From an uncultured Clostridium sp. (lineage in GTDB: Bacteria; Bacillota; Clostridia; Clostridiales; Clostridiaceae): DNA of 58,157 bases. The stretch lies in contig UQFE01000017.1 of assembly GCA_900540255.1 (NCBI GenBank), positions 1-58,157 of the forward strand. Direction: 5' to 3'. This document shows, in pieces, positions 1-8,100 of the stretch. The first letter of the stretch is position 1. Each line of letters starts with the position of its first letter. The position numbers and the translations under genes are program-made. The notes under the pieces were generated by a model. It worked only from the letters and a program-made list of their open reading frames with translations, did not search any database and was not told the DNA's origin.

Positions 1-15
1 AATATTATTTTAACT

Positions 16-26
16 TAGTTCGTCTT
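16..26. repeat. Candidate attachment-site repeat, distal copy
   Basis: TAGTTCGTCTT is an exact 11-bp copy of positions 404-414, which lie at the very 3' end of rlmD. Joining the rlmD body to the sequence left of this copy gives a reading frame ending ...RRTKLK then TAA (complement of positions 5-7). This suggests that bases 1-15 are the original downstream chromosome. Seen: the exact repeat and the open frame. Inferred: that they are attL/attR-type sites. Confidence 0.5.
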
Positions 27-36
27 AATGTGTCCA

Positions 37-156
37 CTACTTTATACTAACACCATATTGCTTGCTTTCTGCATGGACGGCGATACTCGGTAAAGCAGTA
101 ACGACAGTCGCAAAGGCAAGTACTCCCGTACACAATCGTTTCAATATCTTTTTCAT
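37..156 (-). pseudogene. Truncated secreted/surface protein, signal peptide only
   Basis: A 39-codon frame starts with ATG at 156 behind an AAAGGAG site and stops at 37-39. It reads as a complete Sec signal peptide: a MKKILKR basic start, a hydrophobic core around residues 9-25, and a likely VHA-E cleavage site. Only about ten residues follow (ESKQYGVSIK). The peptide resembles the leaders of SpaA/thioester-type surface proteins carried by Gram-positive conjugative elements; that is recalled family knowledge, not a search result. Codons such as GCG, CCG and GTC make it clearly richer in GC than the neighbouring genes. It sits inside the repeat-bounded segment next to rlmD, so it is probably a leftover of a mobile element rather than a functional gene. 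Confidence 0.5.
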
Positions 157-183
157 AATTCTAAATGCTCCTTTCATTTTGGG

Positions 184-213
184 TAAAAAAATAGACGCTC
201 AATATTGAACGTC
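184..213 (-). terminator. Intrinsic terminator downstream of rlmD
   Basis: A 20-base near-perfect palindrome at 194-213 (GACG, then TCAATATTGA, then CGTC, with one mismatched pair) is followed on the minus strand by a T7 tract. It lies about 185 bp after rlmD, inside the putative element scar. Confidence 0.7.
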
Positions 214-261
214 TTACATTGAAAAGGGATACTTTTTACAAGTACCCCTCAAATCTAATAT

Positions 262-412
262 TTAATTGTTTGTGTTCCCACACTCTATATCAACAACTAC
301 TGAAACATTGATATAGTTTTTTATCTCTTTATTTCTGATTTTATCGCCCTCGCTCGTAAAGACTATATGCTTAAAAAAGTGCCTAAAATTAAGGATTTCT
401 ACATAGTTCGTC
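262..412 (-). other. Open frame fragment at the element boundary
   Basis: A stop-free minus-strand frame of about 50 codons begins at the rlmD-proximal repeat and ends with TAA at 262-264. It includes the stretch KHIVFTSEGDKIRNKEIKNY. There is no own start codon with a ribosome binding site. It could be the tail of a gene of the integrated element, cut at the attachment site, or chance. I do not recognise the product. The rest of the stretch between rlmD and the terminator shows nothing else. Confidence 0.25.
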
Positions 413-1781
413 TTTGTAGCAACACACAAGTCTCTATATGTGCTGTATGTGGAAACATATCAACTGGTTGAACTCTTACTGTTTTATATCCATTTCCCTC
501 TAAAATAGCTAAATCTCTAGCTAATGTACTTGGATCACAGCTTACATATACTATTTTTTTAGCATCTATGTTAGTTATAGCATTTAATAATTTAACATCA
601 CAACCCTTTCTAGGAGGATCTACAACAACCACATCAGCTTTTATTCCTTTATTTATTAAATCAGGTATAACAACTTCTGATTCTCCAACAAAGAATTCAA
701 CATTATTAACATTATTTTCTTTTGCATTTATATTTGCATTTTCAATAGCTTGTGGAATAATTTCTACACCATAAACTTTTTTAGCCTTTTGTGATAAGAA
801 AAGAGTTATTGTCCCTGTACCACAATATGCATCAAATACTGTTTCATCTCCTGTTAATCCTGCATATTCAAGTGCCTTGTTATATAGAACTTCTGTTTGA
901 ACAGGGTTTACTTGGAAGAATGATAATGGAGATATATTAAACTTAAATTCTCCTATATAATCACTTATTGTAGATTCACCCCATAAAGTTATACATTCTT
1001 GGCCTAGTATTACATTTGTAGGTTTAGAATTAATATTTTGAACTATACTTTTAATTCCGGGGATATTTTCTGTTATTAAGCTTATAAATTCATCTTTATT
1101 AGGCAATTTGCTACCATTGGTAACTAACACAACCATTACTTCATTAGTTGTAAATCCCCTTCTAATCATTATATGCCTAAGTATTCCAGTTTCATCATAT
1201 TTTCCATCAATATTATAAGGTTTTATATTATTTTTCTTAATCCAAGTTCTAGTTATTCCTACTACCTTATCAGCAATTTCATCTTGAATTAAGCATGTTT
1301 CCATATCTATTATTTCATGACTTCTTGGTGCAAAGAATCCTATCTTTAGTTCTCCATTTACCATTCCTATAGGCAATTGAACCTTATTTCTATATCTCCA
1401 TGGTTCATCCATGCCTAATGGAAATTGTACTATGCTTTCATCAAGTTTACCTATCTTAGTTATGCAATCTTTTACTCTTTCAAATTTAAAATTTAATTGT
1501 TCCTTATATGTTGAATATTGTAACTTACATCCTCCACATCTCTTATGTATACTACATTTTGCTTCACACCTTTCTAGTGATGGTTCTATTACTTCTAGCA
1601 ACTTACCATATGCAAAGCTTTTTTTACTCTTTACTATTCTTACATTAACTCTTTCACCCTTTAATGCTCCTTCTATAAATACAGTAAAAGTATCATTAAT
1701 TTTTGCAATACCTTCACCTTCATAACCTTGTGAAACAATATCAAGTATATATTCTTTATTCTTTTCTATCAAATTTATCAC
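399..1781 (-). CDS. rlmD: 23S rRNA (uracil-C5)-methyltransferase RlmD/RumA family
   Basis: SAM-dependent RNA m5U methyltransferase of the TrmA/RlmD family, 460 aa, which modifies uridine in 23S rRNA. An N-terminal TRAM-like domain (about residues 8-65) is followed by the 4Fe-4S cysteine pattern C76-x5-C82-x2-C85 (RCGGC). The SAM-binding motif is [13 protein letters not shown], then VVDPPRKG, and the catalytic [13 protein letters not shown] carries the nucleophilic Cys. The start appears to be GTG at 1779-1781, behind AGAAG. Bacillus and clostridia have several paralogues, so the exact target (U1939 or U747) is inferred. The last codons overlap an 11-bp repeat (404-414): the present end ...LQRRTM would become ...LQRRTKLK if the adjacent segment were removed. 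The 3' end of this gene is a known integration hotspot for conjugative elements in streptococci. Confidence 0.93.
   Translation of the reverse strand: MINLIEKNKEYILDIVSQGYEGEGIAKINDTFTVFIEGALKGERVNVRIVKSKKSFAYGKLLEVIEPSLERCEAKCSIHKRCGGCKLQYSTYKEQLNFKFERVKDCITKIGKLDESIVQFPLGMDEPWRYRNKVQLPIGMVNGELKIGFFAPRSHEIIDMETCLIQDEIADKVVGITRTWIKKNNIKPYNIDGKYDETGILRHIMIRRGFTTNEVMVVLVTNGSKLPNKDEFISLITENIPGIKSIVQNINSKPTNVILGQECITLWGESTISDYIGEFKFNISPLSFFQVNPVQTEVLYNKALEYAGLTGDETVFDAYCGTGTITLFLSQKAKKVYGVEIIPQAIENANINAKENNVNNVEFFVGESEVVIPDLINKGIKADVVVVDPPRKGCDVKLLNAITNIDAKKIVYVSCDPSTLARDLAILEGNGYKTVRVQPVDMFPHTAHIETCVLLQRRTM
404..414. repeat. Candidate attachment-site repeat, rlmD copy
   Basis: TAGTTCGTCTT overlaps the last sense codons of rlmD and is identical to positions 16-26. 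The intervening segment holds a truncated leader-peptide gene and a terminator. Confidence 0.5.
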
Positions 1782-1869
1782 CCATCAATCTTCTTATGTT
1801 ATTCTAACAAACTACTAATATTATATACCAAACTACCACTGTAATAAACATACCATATCTTTTTTATGT

Positions 1870-1893
1870 AAAAAAAAGACACCTTTCGGTGCC
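1870..1893 (-). terminator. Strong intrinsic terminator between pyk and rlmD
   Basis: GGCACC-GAAA-GGTGTC stem with a stable tetraloop, followed on the minus strand by T8. pyk already has its own terminator at 2162-2195, so this second one may end a short separate transcript. Confidence 0.8.
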
Positions 1894-1948
1894 AAATAAT
1901 GAATCAGTTGCCTTTACCATTTCAATTCTTTCGAACTTAATGTGATAT
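1870..1948 (-). ncRNA. Possible small RNA or leader, unassigned
   Basis: Between the pyk terminator and the terminator at 1870-1893 lies a TATAAT (complement of 1954-1959) but no convincing -35 box at standard spacing. A transcript starting near 1947 would be about 78 nt. It would have a small AGUUC-GAAA-GAAUU hairpin followed by the strong terminator. I could not match it to a riboswitch class. The remainder of 1894-2160 is AT-rich and shows no open frame with a ribosome binding site. Confidence 0.25.
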
Positions 1949-2161
1949 TATCAATTATACCCTAATTTATCAACTCTATTTGTAAACTTTTTGTTAACTT
2001 TTTATATTTATTAGCATTTTTGATATATTTTCTTGCATTTTTTAATATACTCCATTTAGTTTTTGCATAATTTTATTCATTTTAAGCTACTATCCAATAT
2101 ATGTGGTATCTCTAGAGAATAACTACATATTGCTTCTCCTCTAAATTTACACCCATAAACT

Positions 2162-2195
2162 AAAAAAGAAGTGTAAATACTACACTTCTTTTTTT
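2162..2195 (-). terminator. Terminator of the pfkA-pyk operon
   Basis: GAAGTGTA / TACACTTC stem (2168-2188) flanked by A and T runs on both sides, directly after the pyk stop codon. It is symmetrical and could work in both directions. Confidence 0.85.
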
Positions 2196-2203
2196 ATGTC
2201 AAA

Positions 2204-3616
2204 TTATTCTACTACGCTTACTTTTAAAAGGTTAGTTGACCCAACTTGATCTAAACCAGCAGCTATTACAACTGTATCTCCTGAGTTAGCAAATCCATTT
2301 TCAACAGCTATTTTAGTAGCGTTAGCCATCATAGCATCTGTTGAATTTTGATCTTCTGCAACTACTGGATATACACCGAAGCAGAATGCTAAGCTCTTAG
2401 CAACTTTTTCACTTGGAGTTACAGCTACGATTGGGCATTCTGGTCTACATTGAGAAATTCTTCTTGCAGTTGCTCCACTCTTAGTTGAAGAAACTATTGC
2501 AGCAGCCTTTAATTCATTAGCAGCATTGCAAGCAGCTCTTGAAATAACTCCTGATATAGCTGGAGTATGAGATTTAGCCTTAGAAACTGCAGTTTCATAC
2601 TTTAATTGTTCTTCAGTTTCAGTAGCTATTCTAGCCATTGTTTGAACTGATTCTACTGGCCAATCCCCATTAGCTGATTCCCCAGATAACATGATTGCAT
2701 CTGTTCCATCTAATATAGCGTTAGCTACGTCTGAAACTTCTGCTCTTGTTGGTCTTGGGTTTCTCATCATTGAGTCTAACATTTGAGTTGCAGTTACAAC
2801 TGGCTTTCCTGCAGCATTACATTTTTCTATCATCATCTTTTGAACAGCTGGTAATTTTTCAAATGGAATTTCAACCCCTAGGTCTCCTCTAGCAACCATT
2901 AATCCATCAGAAGCTTCTAATATTGCATCAATATTATCAACACCTTCTTGGTTTTCTATCTTAGAGATGATTTGGATATGTTCTCCACCATTTTCATTTA
3001 ATATTTTTCTGATTGTTTCAACGTCTGAAGCCTTTCTGATGAATGAAGCAGCTACAGCATTTACTCCAATTTCACAACCAAATTTTAAATCAGCTATATC
3101 TTTTTCAGTTAAAGCTGGTAACTTAATTGAAACTCCTGGAACGTTAACTCCCTTGTGAGTAGCAACAAATCCAGTATTTTGTACTGTACAGTGAATTTTG
3201 TTTCCTTCAATTGATTCAACAGTTAATCCAACTAAACCGTCATCAATAAGAATAGTGTCACCTGGTTTAACATCATTAGCTAATCCAGCATAAGTTACTG
3301 AACACTCTTCAGTATTACCTACAACATCTCCACCTGCATGTACAGTGAATTTATCTCCTGCTTGTAATTCAACCTTCTTAGGCTCAAATTTACCAGTTCT
3401 TATTTCTGGTCCTTTTGTATCTAACATAACAGCGATTTCTTTGTTATGCTTTTTAGCTAATTCTTTAACTAAGTTAATTCTCGCTGCATGTTCTTCATGA
3501 TCTCCGTGAGAGAAGTTGTGTCTTGAAACATTCATTCCTGCTTCAATTATTTGTGATAATATTTCTGGATTTTCACTAGCTGGACCGATAGTGCAAATGA
3601 TTTTAGTTTTTCTCAT
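2204..3616 (-). CDS. pyk: Pyruvate kinase
   Basis: Final glycolytic step: phosphoenolpyruvate + ADP to pyruvate + ATP, in the cytosol. The protein is 470 aa. It opens with RKTKIICTIGPAS, has the substrate Arg/Asn/Ser stretch NVSRHNFSHG, the active-site Lys in IISKIENQEG, the Mg-binding Glu/Asp in MVARGDLGVEIP, and the TATQMLDSM motif. The A, B and C domains are all present. Length is the short form; the extra PEP-utiliser-like C-terminal domain of the roughly 585-aa Bacillus enzyme is missing. It lies 67 bp downstream of pfkA and upstream of a strong terminator, so the two are almost certainly one operon. The start is ATG at 3616 behind GGAGAG. Confidence 0.97.
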   Translation of the reverse strand: MRKTKIICTIGPASENPEILSQIIEAGMNVSRHNFSHGDHEEHAARINLVKELAKKHNKEIAVMLDTKGPEIRTGKFEPKKVELQAGDKFTVHAGGDVVGNTEECSVTYAGLANDVKPGDTILIDDGLVGLTVESIEGNKIHCTVQNTGFVATHKGVNVPGVSIKLPALTEKDIADLKFGCEIGVNAVAASFIRKASDVETIRKILNENGGEHIQIISKIENQEGVDNIDAILEASDGLMVARGDLGVEIPFEKLPAVQKMMIEKCNAAGKPVVTATQMLDSMMRNPRPTRAEVSDVANAILDGTDAIMLSGESANGDWPVESVQTMARIATETEEQLKYETAVSKAKSHTPAISGVISRAACNAANELKAAAIVSSTKSGATARRISQCRPECPIVAVTPSEKVAKSLAFCFGVYPVVAEDQNSTDAMMANATKIAVENGFANSGDTVVIAAGLDQVGSTNLLKVSVVE

Positions 3617-3683
3617 TTAAAAACTCTCCTTTAATCTCTAATTTAATGTATTTTAAAATAAAATATTGGCAATATTAATTAAA

Positions 3684-4643
3684 CTACTTAGAAATTTCTT
3701 CTGAAATTCTATATAATTCTTTATCAAATCTTCTATCTAAAGCTAAAGCTTCATCTATATCTTGGTCAAAAATCTCATTATCTTTTATACCAACAACTTT
3801 TGAAGTTTTACCTTCCATTAAAAGCTCAATTGCTTTTGAACCCATTCTTGAAGCTAATACTCTATCAAAAGCACTTGGAGCTCCACCTCTTTGAATGTGT
3901 CCTAATACAGTTGCTCTTGTTTCTATTCCTGTCTTATCTTCAATATATTTAGCTAATTCAGAAGCTCCACCAACACCTTCAGCAAGTAAAACTAAGTTAT
4001 GCATTTTTCCAGCTTTCTTACCTTCTAAAATAACTTTGCATAATTCATCTTTATCATAACCTTGTTCTGGTGTAATAATATATTCAGCTCCACAAGCTAC
4101 ACCTGTATGAAGAGCTATATCTCCACAATTTCTACCCATAACTTCTACGATAGAAACTCTTTCATGAGAAGTTGAAGTATCTCTTATTTTATCTATGGCA
4201 TCAACTACCGTATTTAATGCTGTATCAAATCCTATTGTATAATCAGTATAAGTTAAGTCATTATCAATTGTACCAGGTAAACCTATAGTTTTAACTCCTA
4301 ATTTTGATAATAATTTAGCTCCAGTGAAAGATCCATCTCCACCGATAACTACTAAAGCTTCTACACCATTATCTGCAAGAATTTGTGCAGCTTCTTTTCT
4401 TACTTCTTCTTGTTTAAATTCTAAACATCTAGCAGTTCTTAAAATAGTACCGCCTCTTTGAATTATATCTGAAACAGATGATCTATTCATTGGGAATAAC
4501 TCACCATTTATTAATCCAGCATATCCTCTTTGTACTCCCATAACTTCAATACCATTATGTATTGCAGTTCTTACTACTGCTCTTATTGCAGCATTCATTC
4601 CTGGAGCATCTCCACCACTTGTTAAAACAGCTATTTTTTTCAT
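3684..4643 (-). CDS. pfkA: ATP-dependent 6-phosphofructokinase
   Basis: Committed glycolytic step: fructose-6-phosphate + ATP to fructose-1,6-bisphosphate, in the cytosol as an allosteric tetramer. 319 aa, the standard length. The nucleotide-binding [14 protein letters not shown] lies at the N-terminus, GGDGS at 101-105, and the catalytic PGTIDNDL carries Asp127. MGRNCGDIA and the allosteric-site residues of the family follow. An upstream in-frame ATG would add 15 residues, but AAGGAGG sits 9 bp before the ATG at 4643 and the protein family starts there. First gene of pfkA-pyk, with a sigma-A-type promoter at 4744-4772. dnaE lies upstream, across a 485-bp gap with its own terminator. Confidence 0.97.
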   Translation of the reverse strand: MKKIAVLTSGGDAPGMNAAIRAVVRTAIHNGIEVMGVQRGYAGLINGELFPMNRSSVSDIIQRGGTILRTARCLEFKQEEVRKEAAQILADNGVEALVVIGGDGSFTGAKLLSKLGVKTIGLPGTIDNDLTYTDYTIGFDTALNTVVDAIDKIRDTSTSHERVSIVEVMGRNCGDIALHTGVACGAEYIITPEQGYDKDELCKVILEGKKAGKMHNLVLLAEGVGGASELAKYIEDKTGIETRATVLGHIQRGGAPSAFDRVLASRMGSKAIELLMEGKTSKVVGIKDNEIFDQDIDEALALDRRFDKELYRISEEISK

Positions 4644-4743
4644 AAAATATTCCTCCTTGAAACTACTAAGGACTCTGCATGTCCACACACTTTGAAATAT
4701 TCCTTATTATTCTTTTATTGTTAAACTTTTTACCACCTTTTTT

Positions 4744-4772
4744 ATTTTACTTGTAAACGCATAGTATTGCAA
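4744..4772 (-). promoter_or_regulatory. Sigma-A-type promoter for pfkA-pyk
   Basis: TTGCAA, 17-bp spacer, TAAAAT on the minus strand, about 100 bp before the pfkA start. The rest of the 4644-5070 gap is AT-rich with no credible gene. Confidence 0.5.
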
Positions 4773-5071
4773 CTAAAATAAATATACTTATGTCTAATTT
4801 TATCGTTTATTTACACTATTACATGTATGTTTTACCCTTATCTTATGTAAATTATATAATTATTTTTTTTAAAATTATTTCTCTTTGTATCTTTTTACAT
4901 ATTTTATATTAACATTTTTTTTGAGAATTTTCCATTAAAAATTTAATATCCACTTAGTTATTTGTTATTTTTTTAACATTTTTCTATTGCTATTTTATGA
5001 TTATTTTATATTTATTGTATTTAAATTTCTTTTTTAATTAATTATCATTGTGAGATTTTACAAATTTTCAA

Positions 5072-5122
5072 AAAAAAAATATTATCCTTATGAAAATAAT
5101 TTCATTAAGATAATATTTTTTA
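5072..5122 (-). terminator. Terminator of dnaE
   Basis: Long hairpin (AATATTATC-type stem, roughly 18 bp with mismatches) ending in a run of more than eight Ts on the minus strand, immediately after the dnaE stop. Confidence 0.75.
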
Positions 5123-5128
5123 ACAATT

Positions 5129-8100
5129 TTATTCTACTATTTTAACATTTGACTCTCCAAAAATCTTTTTTAATTCAAATAAAACTTCACTATTTAAATT
5201 TACCCACATATCACGTGGCATTCTATAATTTTTTCTATCATTGGCAGTAAAAACATATAATGCTGAATCCCCCTTATATTGAGAAGTTATATTTACCAAT
5301 TGTGATTTCATAAATTTTGCCATTTGCAAATCATCAACTCTTATATATACTTTATCACTATTTATTTTTTCTAATGGTCCTATGCTTTCACAAATTAATT
5401 TTGGTTCTTCATCTTCCTTTATACTTACTCTACCTTTAATAATTACCATTGAGTCTAAATTAATTAAATTTCTCGTTTTTTCTAATGTTTTAGGAAATAC
5501 TACAACCTCAATAACACCTGTTAAATCCTCTAACTTTAAAAATGCCATTATTGAGTTATTCCTAGTTACCTTTTGATTTACTTCTGCTAATATTCCACCT
5601 AATATTACCCTTTGATTGTCTTGAATTAGGTGTTCATCTTCACCTAATCCATCCATAATAGCTTCATATGATTGAAATATTGTTTCTATTGTAGTAGATG
5701 TCATCATCTTTAGGCTCTTTTCATACTCATCTAATGGATGACCTGATATATAAAGTCCAGTCATTTCCTTTTCCATTGATAATAAGTTGTTTTTAGCAAA
5801 TTCCTTTATATCAGGATATATTACCTCTGGTTCCCTTATACTTTCATCTACCATACCAAAAAGACTAATTTGACCATCAATATTTCTCTTTTTATCACTA
5901 GCTACACTATCCATTAATTTTTCATAAACAGCTAATAATTTTGATCTAAATATTTTAAATTCATCAAAAGCTCCTGCTTTTATTAAGCTTTCTATAGCTC
6001 TTTTGTTTATTGTTGATAAGTCTATTTTATTTATAAAATCAACTAATGACTCAAACTTCCCTTTGTTTTTTCTTGCTTCAACTATTCCATCAACAACATT
6101 TAATCCAACATTTTTTATTGCTGCCAGACCAAATCTTATACTATTTCCTTTAACCGTAAACTTTGAATAGCTTTCATTTATATTTGGTGGTAACACTTGT
6201 ATTCCTAAGCTTTCTGCAAACTTAGTGTAATGTGCTACTTTTTCACTTATACCCATAACAGAATTAACCATTGCTGCTATAGTTTCTACTGGATAGTAAT
6301 GCATTAAGTATGCTGTCTGATAGCCTATTACTGCATAGGCTGCTGCATGAGATTTGTTGAATGCATACGAAGCAAAGTCCATCATCTGATCGAAAATTTC
6401 ATTTGCTGCCTTTTCGCTTATACCATTTCTCAAACAACCTGGCACTTCTACATTACCATCTTTATCTACTATTCCATATATAAAGTTTTTTCTTTCTTGT
6501 TCCATAACACTGTGCTTTTTCTTTGACATGGCTCTTCTAACCATATCACTTCTACCTAAGGAGTATCCCCCTAGATCTCTAACTATTTGCATAACTTGCT
6601 CTTGATATACCATTACTCCATATGTAACATCCAGTATATTTTCAAGTTCTGGCGTCTCATAATGCACACTGTCTTTATTTCTCTTACCCTCTATATACCT
6701 TGGTATTTCTGACATTGGTCCCGGTCTATATAAGGATATTCCGGCTATAATATCTTCCAAGCAGTCGGGTTTAAGTTCCTTCATGAATGATGTCATTCCT
6801 GGGGATTCTAATTGGAATACACCAGCTGTTTTTCCTTCACCAATCATGTTATAAACATTTTTATCTTCAAAATCTATTTTATCTAAATCGATGTCTATTC
6901 CTCTATTTTCTTTAATCATCTTAACAGTATCACTCATAACTGTTAAAGTTCTTAATCCAAGGAAATCCATTTTTAAAAGACCAAGCTCCTCTAATGTTGT
7001 CATATCAAATTGGGTTACTATCATATCTTCATTTCTTTGAAGTGGCACATATTCAACTAACGGCTTTGATGCTATAACTACACCAGCCGCATGAGTTGAT
7101 GAATGTCTTGGTAACCCTTCTAGAGTTTTACTAACATCTATTAATGTTTTTAATCTATCTTCATTTTCATATGCTGCTTTAAGCTCCGGATTTAAATCTA
7201 ATGCCTTTTCTATTGTTATTCCAAGCATTGTAGGAATCATTTTAGCTATCCTGTCTACTTCTGCATATGAATAGTTCATAGCTCTTCCTACGTCTCTTAA
7301 ACACAACCTAGCAGCCATTGTACCAAAGGTAATTATCTGAGATACATTATTAACTCCATATTTATCAACAACATAATCAATTACTTCCTGTCTTCTTTCA
7401 TAACAAAAATCCGAATCTATATCAGGCATACTTACTCTTTCAGGATTTAAAAATCTCTCAAAAAGTAAGCTATACTTTATCGGATTTATTTTTGTTATTC
7501 CTAGAGTATATGCAACAATTGAACCTGCCGCACTATTATGAACAGCCATTGAATTTGCAACATATGACGTATCCCCTGGTACAGATAAATCATATACTTT
7601 TCCAGTATACTCTTCTTCTGTTTTATTCTTAATTTTTATATAGAAATAATCATCATCCATATAAAAACTATCATTTCTATAAAACTTTTGCTCTCTCACT
7701 GGAATTTTATAATTTTCAAAATCATCATTCCATCTTAAAAGCTGCTTTCCAGATATACAAACAGAATACTCATCATGCATTTGCTCCTGCTCTTTAAATC
7801 TCGTCTTAAAAGTAGACCAGTAACCTAATCTAGCAAGAATCATTCTAAGTTGTCTAGTTAATTCAATTGATGTTGTAGTATATTTAATTCTAAATGATGC
7901 TTCCTCACAATTAATATCACTATAACTTCCATCACCTCTAAACATATTAGCAACTAACAACTTTAAGTTATAATCTCTAGTATTTTTTATAACATCATAA
8001 GGTATTCTTTTATTATTAGCTCCCTTATTGCATTGTTGCCTTAAAAACTCTGAAATTACCTTTGAGTTAAATTCAACATATGTATCTTCTTTTGTTTTAT

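Noticed and set aside
1870..1960. Assignment to a known riboswitch class
   Set aside because: I could not match the conserved cores of common classes (purine, glycine, lysine, SAM, c-di-GMP, T-box), and the downstream gene is across a terminator.
4644..4688. Longer start for pfkA adding 15 residues
   Set aside because: The strong AAGGAGG lies inside the extension and is spaced for the ATG at 4643; the family begins there.
5382..5576. Plus-strand open frames inside dnaE and most other minus-strand genes
   Set aside because: They lie opposite well-supported genes, lack ribosome binding sites and have no recognisable protein features.
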